Positions 7,229 through 14,848 of a DNA stretch of 64,000 bases are shown here, piece by piece. The notes under the pieces are model-generated. The model saw only the letters and a program-made list of their open reading frames with translations. It was not told the DNA's origin and did no database searches. Made by a program: the position numbers and the translations under genes. Every line of letters begins with the position of its first letter. Positions within the stretch are counted from its first letter, which is position 1. This DNA comes from VYFG01 sp965248685 (GTDB lineage: Bacteria > Pseudomonadota > Gammaproteobacteria > Arenicellales > Poriferihabitantaceae): positions 1,054,001 to 1,118,000 of the forward strand of contig CBDFKC010000003.1 of the NCBI GenBank assembly GCA_965248685.1, given 5' to 3'.

Positions 7229-9822
7229 CACCCAACCCAACACCGCGCTGGCTGATTAATTACCAGCCTCGCCCCGAGGCGCGTATCCGATTGGTTTGTG
7301 CGCATCACGCCGGGGGATCCGCACAGTATTTTGAAAACTGGCTGTCAGCATTGCCGGATTATATTGAAATGATGGGCGTTAACCTGCCGGGCCGGGCAAG
7401 CCGTCGCAATGAGCCTTTGGTGCAAGACATTGGCAGCGTCGTCGATGCAATCTGCGCTGACTTAACCCCCTGTTTTGACCGGCCCTACGCGATGTTCGGT
7501 GACAGCATTGGCGCGCTGGTTTGTTTTGAAGTGATTCGTGAATTGCGTCGACGGGGTGAACCGTTACCGCTGCGTCTGTTTGCCTCCGGGATGGTGGCGC
7601 CGCATATTGTTTGGTGGAATCCGGAGGCACCGTTGCACCAAATGGAAGATGAAGCACTTTTTGAAGGGCTGGTTCGCGACGCGGGAATGCTGGATGAAGC
7701 CACGTTATCCGATGCCGATTTGCGCGAGGTGATGACACCGGTATTGCGCGCCGATTTGCAGATTGCAGAAACCTACCAATTTAAACAAGAGCCGCCACTG
7801 GAGTTGCCGATAACGGCATCGCGCGGAGATGCCGATATTCTGTTAATCCCGGAACAGTTACAAGGATGGTCAGAGCACACCAGTAAAAGTTTTGAACATC
7901 TTACCTTTGCGGGTGCGCATTTTTATTCACGCCAGAGTCAAAATGAGCTGTTGGGAGTGATCACCACGCACCTGCAAAACGATTTGGCGGCGATGCCGGT
8001 TTCTATGGTTGATGGCAAGACCCACGCTTATCCGCAAAAATGTCTGCATGAAATTTTCACTGAACAGGCTGGCAAAACTCCGGATGCACCGGCGTTGATT
8101 CAGCATCAACAACAATACTCCTATCAAGAGCTGGATGCCGAGACTGATGCATTGGCAAGATGGCTTGTGAAAAGCGGAGTGAAGCCTGGTGACATGGTGG
8201 GTATTCTGATGGAACGCTGTGTAGAACACGTTGTTGCGTTGATTGCGATCAACAAGGCCGGTGGAATTTTTATGCCGCTGGATACTGCCTACCCATCTGA
8301 AACCTTGGAAAAATTCATTCGCGCCTCACAAGCACGCCTGTTCCTGTCCAAACCACAATGGATTGATCGGTTGCCGAGCACGGTTCAGAGCATGTGTCAG
8401 TGGGTTTCTCTGGGTGAGCATTGGCAGGAGATGTTAACGATCAATCAAATTGCTGTTGACGATGTTCCCTTGCCAAAATCCCGTGCTGGCGATACGGCCT
8501 TCATGTCGATGTCCTCCGGCACCAGCGGGGCACCCAAAGGAATCTGTCAATCGCACCGTGCTTGCGTCAACGCCTATTGGCATCGCTACGTCTACGCCCC
8601 GTACGGTGAACAAGAGCGGGAAGCCTGTAACGTTTATTTTATCTGGTATGTCTGGTTGCCCTTGTTACGAGGCGCATCGGCGTGGATTGTCCCCGATGCT
8701 GTTATCTACGATCCACGTTTGTTGGCGTCTTACATCGCGGAAAATAAAATCACACGTTCAACCATCTCACCGTCTCTGTTGGAAAGTGTGCTGCGAACAC
8801 CGGGCCTTGGTTTGCCAAAGGCGCTTCAGTCTTTGCGTAATGTGACCATTATCGGTGAGGTGGTGCCCTCAACGTTGGCGAATGACTTCTTCGCTGTGGC
8901 GCCCGATTGCACTTTAACCCAGGGTTACGGCTGTGCTGAGACCCACGATGCTGCGTCAATACCACTCGCTCCCCACGCTTCTGCTACACAAAGGGTTGCC
9001 CCCACCGGCAAACCTCAAATCAATCAGCGAATTTATGTGCTTGACGAAAACGGCAAGCCGCTCCCCAGAGGTGTCGCCGGAGAAATCTATGTCGGTGGCG
9101 ACAGCCTCGCAAGTGGCTATTTTCTGGATGAGGAAAATACTGCATTGCGATTTGTGCCTGATCCGGTACGTCCAGAATTCGGTCGTTTGTTTAAGACTGG
9201 GGATCGCGGAAGAATACTTCCCGATGGCAATCTACAGGTGCTAGGGCGCATAGATTCGATGGTGAAGCTGCGCGGCTACAGTGTCCAGATCGGCGTGGTT
9301 GAGGGGGCGTTACTGGCACATCCGGCAATTTCCAACGTCGCTGTTGTCGCTGCTATGGATAACAAAACCGGGCGCCCCGACCATCTTGTCGCCTACGTGG
9401 TAGCCGCAGAATCGAGTGATGATTGGAGCACGTACTTACGCCCATTTCTGGCTGACCGGCTGCCACACTATGCGATACCGTCGTTTGTTGTGTCCATGCA
9501 GTCACTGCCGGTTGATGGTCGCTCAAATTCAAAACTCGATCGCCGCGCTTTACCAGTACCTGGACCGGAGCACCGATTGGACACTGGAAAAGAACAAACG
9601 CCCCCTCGCAATGATCAGGAAATCGCCATCGCGCAAATCTGGCGCACTATTCTGGAGGTTGATACTGCGGGTGTCCATGATGACTTTTTTGCCCATGGCG
9701 GGCATTCTCTGCTGGCTGCTGAACTGTGCGGTCGCATCAACGAACGACTTGGAAGCACGCTAAGAGTGGCAGATGTGTTCGAAAAACCCACCATTGCACA
9801 ACTTTCGGAGGGGGTCGTCTGA
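7222..9822 (+). CDS. Thioesterase-adenylation-carrier fusion (TE-A-T, NRPS-like, no condensation domain)
   Basis: The 866-residue protein has three parts. Residues 20-250 form a type II thioesterase with nucleophile Ser95 in GDSIG and a late histidine in GAHFYSRQS. Residues 275-790 form an AMP-binding adenylation domain with A3 MSMSSGTSGAPKG (about 428), A5 GYGCAETHD (about 568), A7 TGDRGR, A8 GRIDSMVKLRGYSVQIG and A10 NSKLDRRAL. Residues 800-866 form a carrier domain with GGHSLLAAEL. A free-standing TE placed N-terminally is unusual. In the A4 region the canonical F-D-x-S-V reads F-I-W-Y-V-W, so the aspartate that binds a substrate alpha-amino group is missing. Substrates without a free alpha-amine, such as aryl acids, hydroxy acids or perhaps betaines, are more likely. 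It is the last intact gene of the operon. Confidence 0.9.
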   Translation: MLAPNPTPRWLINYQPRPEARIRLVCAHHAGGSAQYFENWLSALPDYIEMMGVNLPGRASRRNEPLVQDIGSVVDAICADLTPCFDRPYAMFGDSIGALVCFEVIRELRRRGEPLPLRLFASGMVAPHIVWWNPEAPLHQMEDEALFEGLVRDAGMLDEATLSDADLREVMTPVLRADLQIAETYQFKQEPPLELPITASRGDADILLIPEQLQGWSEHTSKSFEHLTFAGAHFYSRQSQNELLGVITTHLQNDLAAMPVSMVDGKTHAYPQKCLHEIFTEQAGKTPDAPALIQHQQQYSYQELDAETDALARWLVKSGVKPGDMVGILMERCVEHVVALIAINKAGGIFMPLDTAYPSETLEKFIRASQARLFLSKPQWIDRLPSTVQSMCQWVSLGEHWQEMLTINQIAVDDVPLPKSRAGDTAFMSMSSGTSGAPKGICQSHRACVNAYWHRYVYAPYGEQEREACNVYFIWYVWLPLLRGASAWIVPDAVIYDPRLLASYIAENKITRSTISPSLLESVLRTPGLGLPKALQSLRNVTIIGEVVPSTLANDFFAVAPDCTLTQGYGCAETHDAASIPLAPHASATQRVAPTGKPQINQRIYVLDENGKPLPRGVAGEIYVGGDSLASGYFLDEENTALRFVPDPVRPEFGRLFKTGDRGRILPDGNLQVLGRIDSMVKLRGYSVQIGVVEGALLAHPAISNVAVVAAMDNKTGRPDHLVAYVVAAESSDDWSTYLRPFLADRLPHYAIPSFVVSMQSLPVDGRSNSKLDRRALPVPGPEHRLDTGKEQTPPRNDQEIAIAQIWRTILEVDTAGVHDDFFAHGGHSLLAAELCGRINERLGSTLRVADVFEKPTIAQLSEGVV

Positions 9823-9823
9823 A

Positions 9824-9958
9824 ATGCATGGGTTAGTAGAGAGACCAGAAGTTTGGGACCGTAAGGCGGATGTCGTCATCATCGGTTTCAGTGGTGCTGG
9901 TGGGTGTGCGGCGCTGGCGGCCCATGACGGGGTGAGGGCGTGCTCGTGCTGGGTATAA
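9824..9958 (+). pseudogene. Truncated, frameshifted FAD-dependent oxidoreductase (N-terminus only)
   Basis: Forty-four residues follow the carrier gene by one base. ADVVIIGFSGAGGCAALAAHD is the dinucleotide-binding N-terminus of fumarate-reductase/ketosteroid-dehydrogenase-type flavoproteins. After this the expected VLVLEK continues as GVLVLGIK in another frame, so a one-base indel lies near 9928-9933. All homology stops where the AAAGGGGAC repeats begin (9952). An operon oxidoreductase was probably lost when the repeats arrived. Confidence 0.65.
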
Positions 9959-10060
9959 AGGGGACGTATAAAGGGGGCGGATTTATTTATCAGTTCTTGG
10001 CAACGTTGTATAAAAGCGTATAAAGGGGACGGATTTATTTATCAGTTCTTGGCAACTTTG
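9952..10060 (+). repeat. Direct repeats of the GGGGACGGATTTATTT type
   Basis: Two near-identical copies of about 42 bases begin at 9966 and 10018 (period 52), sharing GTATAAAGGGG/AC, GGATTTATTTATCAGTTC and TTGGCAAC. A shorter partial copy (GGTATAAAGGGGAC) starts at 9952. The core resembles REP-like sequences often found with Y1 (TnpA_REP) transposases in gammaproteobacteria. No transposase is present here. The array begins exactly where the flavoprotein reading frame is lost. Confidence 0.65.
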
Positions 10061-10126
10061 CGCTCGCCTCCTTGCGATTGGCCTTGTTTACATCATTTTG
10101 CCCGAAAACACCTATATCGATAAGTC

Positions 10127-10249
10127 ATTGATTTTATTGGAAAATACGATCACCAAACTTTCACCAAATTCTAGTAGTGCTCATAACTATATGAAAATTA
10201 TAAGGAAATAGATCGAGCAATGCCCTCATAATCCATTGGTCGTAGGTTC
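10127..10249 (+). repeat. att-like repeat, copy B (tRNA half truncated after the T-loop start)
   Basis: This copy has the upstream block ATTGATTTTATTG (as at 1764), the perfect pair CACCAAA at 10151 and 10162 with an 11-base period, and the tRNA part GATCGAGCAATGCCCTCATA through GTAGGTTC. The anticodon loop is intact as CTCATAA. After GGTTC the sequence switches to unrelated DNA, so the T-arm 3' strand and acceptor end are missing. It separates the biosynthetic operon from the protease-like gene set. Confidence 0.75.
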
Positions 10250-10356
10250 TGTAGCGCGGCGATCATTTTTAGACAGATTTAATTAGCGCCCGTCGAGCGC
10301 ACAAAACAGAGTTGTTTTCATACAGTGGTAAAACAATACCGCTATTTTCTGCATAT

Positions 10357-13125
10357 CTAAACATTAATCTGCGGCAACTTGGCAAATTCCACGGTCATAC
10401 CCATAGCCGGGTTGTATAACGCGACACTGAATATTAGATCCTCTCGCTTCAACCAGTTCTGGGAATCGGAAAATGTTACGGTCACCAGGTTATCGTCGCT
10501 ACTGACAAGCTCGCCTTCTATCCTGTCCTGATCCACAAGTAACTGCCAGTCGTCTCCAGGTAAAGAAGAACTAACCCCCAATTTTATTGAGCGAAAGTGG
10601 CGTCGATCAAAGTCTACGCTGGTGAGGACGATGCCATTTCCACCACCGGACAAGTTGGCGATTCGCAACGCCTGTGCGCGTTGCAACATGCCTTCGGACT
10701 GCTTAGCAAAAACCTCGGCAGCACGCATACGCGCCTCCATCTCTCGCATTTTTTCCGAATACGGCTCGGTGCTGGGCTGATTTCCAACCATGGCGTCGAG
10801 GTATAGACCAGGGGTGGCAACCACCAGGTCAATGGGTTCTATGGCCTTATCAGACTGGAGTGAGGCGATCGCTGCGTTTAAGCGTTTCTCCAGGCTTTCG
10901 ACGAATTTCTGACGGTCACCTTTCAATTTGAGATTCAGTCCCGGGAGGCCTGCACCAAACTTAAGGATACCAATTGAAATGGTAGTATCGTCAGGGTCAA
11001 CATCATCTTCGTCTGATTTCTCCGCATATTCACTGCCGAGCAAATTTTCAACGCTCTCAAGGACCAAGGTCTCCAGATTTTGCAGCATCTGATCAGTCGC
11101 ACCAAACGGCATTGGTGTTGATGAAAGCTGGTCGATCACCTGACGGAGATCCTGCAGTCCATAGGAGAGACCTTCATAGACGCCGCTGCCGGCTATCAAT
11201 TCAACACTGGGGATCACCTCAAACCGCAGCCCGTCCAGATACAGGCCTCCGCGAAATCGATTGTAGAGCCGGTGAAACATCAGATTCAGCGTCCGTCCCT
11301 GGTTGCTGTTTCGAACCTCTGCCTCGCTTTCGGTCCGGGTCGAAATAGTTGTCCGGCTGCTGGTCGAAGTACTCACCTCTTGGCGATTGCGGCTACTCAC
11401 GGATTTCGATGCACGTTTGGCAACCTTGTTGATGTTTTTGGCAAATTCCCGATTTGACGACGACGTTCCCGAACTGGCGCTGGCCGATGCGGTGACAAAT
11501 GCAGTGCCACCACTGATTGACGCGCTCAGGGATGTCGTTGAGGATTCCTGTTGCTCGGAATTAAACTCGTTTTCCATTTCAGAAGTGAGATCCGAAGTTG
11601 ATTTATCCTCCAACTCAAACATTGAACTGGTGTTTTTCGTGACCACCGTCTCCTGCTCATAGCTTTTGACCAAGCGTATGGTCCGTTGTTCACCAGGCGC
11701 CAGGTTGACCGAGCTGACCAGTTCACCCAGTTCGGTGCCCTGCCAGGCCGTTCGGTAAGATAACGATTCGACCAGGGAAAGCCGTGGCAGGATGGTCGGT
11801 GAAACGCCCGGCATGGGTCGCTCGAATATATGGTATTTGATCTGGATACGCTGGCCACTGATGGAGTGTTCGTAAATCGGCAACACGACGACGCAGCGAC
11901 AACGAAACCCTTCGTCAAGACGGCAACGATCGATCACCGAACGCAGCAGTACGCCGTCGGCGGTGATAAAACCATTACCGCTCTGCTCAAATACATATAT
12001 TTCCGCGTCCGGATGACTGGCCCGATACTGATCCTGCCATTTGGCGATTAGATTGCTGCTGGTATCAATCGGCCTTGGCTCCTGGATCACTTTGGAATGT
12101 TGCTGGGTGTAGTGGACCATTTCGCGATTGATATAGCGAATGCCGAGGAATCCGCTCCGCCAAACCATGGCAGGCCGGGAGTAAGTTGTCTGCCATCGAA
12201 CCGTGCGTTCCACTTTGGTACAGACTTTCCCGCGAGCAGCGACCACGTCATCTTTTTCATTTTTCTGGTCAGTCAGATACAAGAAGTACCCAAGATCCGC
12301 GGTAAATGACACCAGCTTGTCCAGTTCCTTTTCAATGTCGAACTTGCTCATACGGAAGCGCAGAAATCGCTGGTAGATGTGTTCGACTTCGTCGGGGTCC
12401 GCACCGGATATAATCAAATCTTTCAATTCGGCCGCGCTCTGGTCGGGTACCGCACTGTCCAGCGTATTCGCCATACCGAGCATGATGTCCAGCTCTTTAA
12501 ACCGGCGCTCGATAAACGCGGGGCGCATATCCAACTCGTCAAAATTCGTATAGCAGGAAATCGCTTCCTTGTCTGAACTGAAAACCTGTTCAAAAGTGGT
12601 GATTTTGGCCCAGGCTTTTTCGTAGGCTGCGGGGGAGGAGAAATCTTTTATATCCAGAGATTCACCGGCACCATGATGCAGCAGAAATCGACGACCGCTT
12701 TGTCCATCTTTAAGTACAATACCGACAGCAATCGCTTCGGCAACTGGTGGTCCGTCAGAATCCACTGGAAATTTGGCACGAAAGGCGGGCAATGCACGAT
12801 AGCTGGGCTCCGCCTGCTCCGCATCCAGATCACCAATCATCTGACGATCTTTTTCGGCGTCGGATTTGGCAATCAGTGCACTTAACGCGGGCTGGGTGAC
12901 CGTTTGCAGATTCCACGAGGATTCGAACATCTCCCGCATTGCCTGGATCGAGCCGCTGGGTCGTCCCCGCACCATAGTGGCCCAGGAAATTTCAACCTCG
13001 CGTTTACGGATAAAGGTAAATACCGGCGGGCTTTCTTCGGGCGCTTTGGGGGCCTTGACCTGTAACAGGTTTCTCAATCCATCTGAATCGATGATATGGC
13101 TTTGGTTATCGGTCAACTCAATCAT
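10357..13125 (-). CDS. Large protein of unknown family (922 residues), partner of a protease-like protein
   Basis: I do not recognise this family. The protein has no signal peptide or membrane segment. Residues about 1-470 look globular. Around 500-620 lies a low-complexity Ser/Thr/Glu-rich stretch (for example SASISGGTAFVTASASAS) flanked by likely coiled coil (KSYEQETVV, REFAKNINKVAKRASKS). A further globular part has RTLNLMFHRLYNRFRGGLYLDG. The acidic EKSDEDDVDPDD is near 710, another helical segment (MREMEARMRAAEVFAKQSEG) is near 800, and a beta-rich end follows. Such a linker suggests a multi-domain structural or effector protein. It is the last of three minus-strand genes, 23 bases after the protease-like gene, all between att-like copies B and C. 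Confidence 0.7.
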   Translation of the reverse strand: MIELTDNQSHIIDSDGLRNLLQVKAPKAPEESPPVFTFIRKREVEISWATMVRGRPSGSIQAMREMFESSWNLQTVTQPALSALIAKSDAEKDRQMIGDLDAEQAEPSYRALPAFRAKFPVDSDGPPVAEAIAVGIVLKDGQSGRRFLLHHGAGESLDIKDFSSPAAYEKAWAKITTFEQVFSSDKEAISCYTNFDELDMRPAFIERRFKELDIMLGMANTLDSAVPDQSAAELKDLIISGADPDEVEHIYQRFLRFRMSKFDIEKELDKLVSFTADLGYFLYLTDQKNEKDDVVAARGKVCTKVERTVRWQTTYSRPAMVWRSGFLGIRYINREMVHYTQQHSKVIQEPRPIDTSSNLIAKWQDQYRASHPDAEIYVFEQSGNGFITADGVLLRSVIDRCRLDEGFRCRCVVVLPIYEHSISGQRIQIKYHIFERPMPGVSPTILPRLSLVESLSYRTAWQGTELGELVSSVNLAPGEQRTIRLVKSYEQETVVTKNTSSMFELEDKSTSDLTSEMENEFNSEQQESSTTSLSASISGGTAFVTASASASSGTSSSNREFAKNINKVAKRASKSVSSRNRQEVSTSTSSRTTISTRTESEAEVRNSNQGRTLNLMFHRLYNRFRGGLYLDGLRFEVIPSVELIAGSGVYEGLSYGLQDLRQVIDQLSSTPMPFGATDQMLQNLETLVLESVENLLGSEYAEKSDEDDVDPDDTTISIGILKFGAGLPGLNLKLKGDRQKFVESLEKRLNAAIASLQSDKAIEPIDLVVATPGLYLDAMVGNQPSTEPYSEKMREMEARMRAAEVFAKQSEGMLQRAQALRIANLSGGGNGIVLTSVDFDRRHFRSIKLGVSSSLPGDDWQLLVDQDRIEGELVSSDDNLVTVTFSDSQNWLKREDLIFSVALYNPAMGMTVEFAKLPQINV

Positions 13126-13148
13126 TGTACTTACTCCTATTACTGACG

Positions 13149-13991
13149 TTATTTCTTCTTTGCCTGCTCGATTTGAACATCGGCTTTCTGACCATAAATT
13201 TTGCTTCGCGAAAATCTTTTATCGACCCGAACCTCGATGTGATAGTACCAGCGCCAAAGGGACCATCCTCCTGGTGCTTTAAAAGTTAACTTGTACATTT
13301 TTTTTATGTAAGCATTCAACCATTCATCCAAACGTTCGTGCTTGACCTGGAATTCGCCATGATTTGAATCGAATATATAGACTTTATCGCCCTGAGAACG
13401 ATAAAAAGCGATGGCATGTCTGCCAGAACTTTTATCGATACTAACTGGAATGTTAAGCTGCGTGCAGCCCCCTTTTACAGCGTTAATTCGTTTGATAAAT
13501 GGATCGTTAACCGAAAAACCGGAACCTCCGGTTTCAGTGACGATAATCGCATAGCGTAATTCCCTTTTTTCCGGATACTCTTCTGCGGCATTCAATGGAT
13601 GTGCATCTTCCAGGCCCGGCGTTGTGCCCTGATCGAATCCACGTTCGTCAGTTACTTGCCACCAGGTCTGCGCCCTGGTCGCTGCCTGAAGGTATCCAGT
13701 CTTACTATCCATAAGCCTGCCTTTCCTGCTGCTCTGAGCACCATGTTTACCTTCACTGGAATCGAATAGCTTTGCGGCGATCCAGGTCATGCTGAACCCA
13801 CTGCACACTCCATGATGCGTACCCGCATTGTAGGTTATTAAAAATTCGTATTTTGGTTCTTCCGAAGCAGGGATACTACCTTGCTTCTCGAATTTTGGTT
13901 GCTCTTTTTGAAGGTACTTTAGTAGTTTTTCATGTTGGTCTTTCTGACTGAAAGCAAATTTCAGGTAAGGCGATTTTTCCGGGTTCTCCAT
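13149..13991 (-). CDS. Putative YopT-like (C58) cysteine protease
   Basis: The 280-residue protein has a plausible papain-like triad. Cys63 is in GVCSGFSMTWIA, His192 in GRHAIAFYR, and Asp208 in YIFDSNHGEF. The order C-H-D and the motif spacing resemble the YopT/C58 family, in which G-x-C-x-x-L/F-x-x-x-Wi marks the nucleophile and FD-x-N-x-G-x-F the aspartate. YopT-type enzymes are effectors that cleave host or target proteins; the target here is unknown. The gene sits between a 111-residue and a 922-residue gene on the same strand (gaps of 15 and 23 bases), so the three form one transcription unit. There is no signal peptide. The call rests on eye-matched motifs and needs a profile search. 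Confidence 0.55.
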   Translation of the reverse strand: MENPEKSPYLKFAFSQKDQHEKLLKYLQKEQPKFEKQGSIPASEEPKYEFLITYNAGTHHGVCSGFSMTWIAAKLFDSSEGKHGAQSSRKGRLMDSKTGYLQAATRAQTWWQVTDERGFDQGTTPGLEDAHPLNAAEEYPEKRELRYAIIVTETGGSGFSVNDPFIKRINAVKGGCTQLNIPVSIDKSSGRHAIAFYRSQGDKVYIFDSNHGEFQVKHERLDEWLNAYIKKMYKLTFKAPGGWSLWRWYYHIEVRVDKRFSRSKIYGQKADVQIEQAKKK

Positions 13992-14006
13992 ATTTCAGAT
14001 TGTTTT

Positions 14007-14342
14007 TTAGTAGACTCGATTAACTATTAATTTTGCAATTTTTCCTGTTTCCGTGTCGCCAATTTTTATTGGGCTCTGCACCTTGCTATAATTTTCTGAG
14101 ATATTTACGTGTTTCCAAAACGCAGTTTCGCTAATTTCCCATAAATATTCTAGATAGTCGGCTATATAGTCTTCTTGAAATCGCCGGGCATTTACTTTCT
14201 GAAAAATTTCAGAATCGGTCATCGACTCAACGATTTTCTTAGAATCTTCTGGTTGGAGTACTTTCAACTCCTCATGTAGGTTCTCAGTCCAATCTGGCCC
14301 CATGAGTGTTCGCATTATTTTATTGATTTCTTTCTCATTCAT
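14007..14342 (-). CDS. Small helical protein of unknown function, first gene of the three-gene set
   Basis: The 111-residue product (MNEKEINKIMRTLMGPDW at the N-terminus) is charged, probably helical and soluble, and matches no family I know. It is 15 bases upstream of the protease-like gene and starts about 160 bases from att-like copy C, so it probably leads the operon. By position it could be an adaptor, chaperone or antidote, but nothing in the sequence shows which. Confidence 0.6.
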   Translation of the reverse strand: MNEKEINKIMRTLMGPDWTENLHEELKVLQPEDSKKIVESMTDSEIFQKVNARRFQEDYIADYLEYLWEISETAFWKHVNISENYSKVQSPIKIGDTETGKIAKLIVNRVY

Positions 14343-14500
14343 AATTGTTTTATCCGCCGATCAGTTTGCGAGATTACCCTATATCGGTGCATTGGATTCG
14401 CTGATCCATTTAGTTTACAACCCTGAGAAAAATATAGAAAATTGATGCGATGCTTTTGGGAAAGCTATAAAATAGCGAAAATCGGTAACTTGTTGATAAT

Positions 14501-14634
14501 ATTCAATTAGTCAATCACCAAACTTTTAACAAATTATAGGTGTGCTTATAACTAAATGATAGTTATAAGGAAATAGATCGAGCAATGCCCTCATAATCCA
14601 TTGGTCGTAGGTTCAAGTTCTGCCGGGCCCACCA
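14501..14634 (+). repeat. att-like repeat, copy C (most complete tRNA 3' half, anticodon CAU)
   Basis: Bases 14575-14634 run from AGATCGAGCAATGCCCTCAT through the variable loop TTGGTCG and T-loop GTTCAAG to GGGCCCACCA. The anticodon loop CTCATAA carries CAT at 14592-14594. Upstream are CACCAAA (14516) and TAACAAA (14527), again 11 bases apart, and the palindrome ATAACT...AGTTAT (14548-14566). The T-stem is slightly mismatched (GTAGG against CTGCC). There is no tRNA 5' half, so it is not a functional gene. Confidence 0.78.
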
Positions 14635-14848
14635 TTTCCCATAAAAGCAGTCTGTTCCACTTGCCACACTGTAAACTGCCTATTTTTTAATCCCTCCTTC
14701 CCTAATGGCAGTTCGTAACTGTGCTTAATAAAGTTGCGCGTTTCTTTTTGCCAGCGAATGCTTTTCATTTAGGGACAGAGTTTGGTGATATTTTTTCGTA
14801 GGACTCCTGCAGTGTTGGAGTCGTCAACAGACATGAGCCAGTCAGCCA

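Noticed and set aside
10357..13125. Calling the 922-residue protein a contractile-injection or tail-fibre component
   Set aside because: Large size and a Ser/Thr-rich linker are not enough; no phage or injection-system gene is near.
1851..14634. Functional tRNA genes at the three good att copies
   Set aside because: Only the anticodon-to-acceptor half is present; no 5' acceptor strand or D-arm precedes any copy, so they cannot fold as a complete tRNA.
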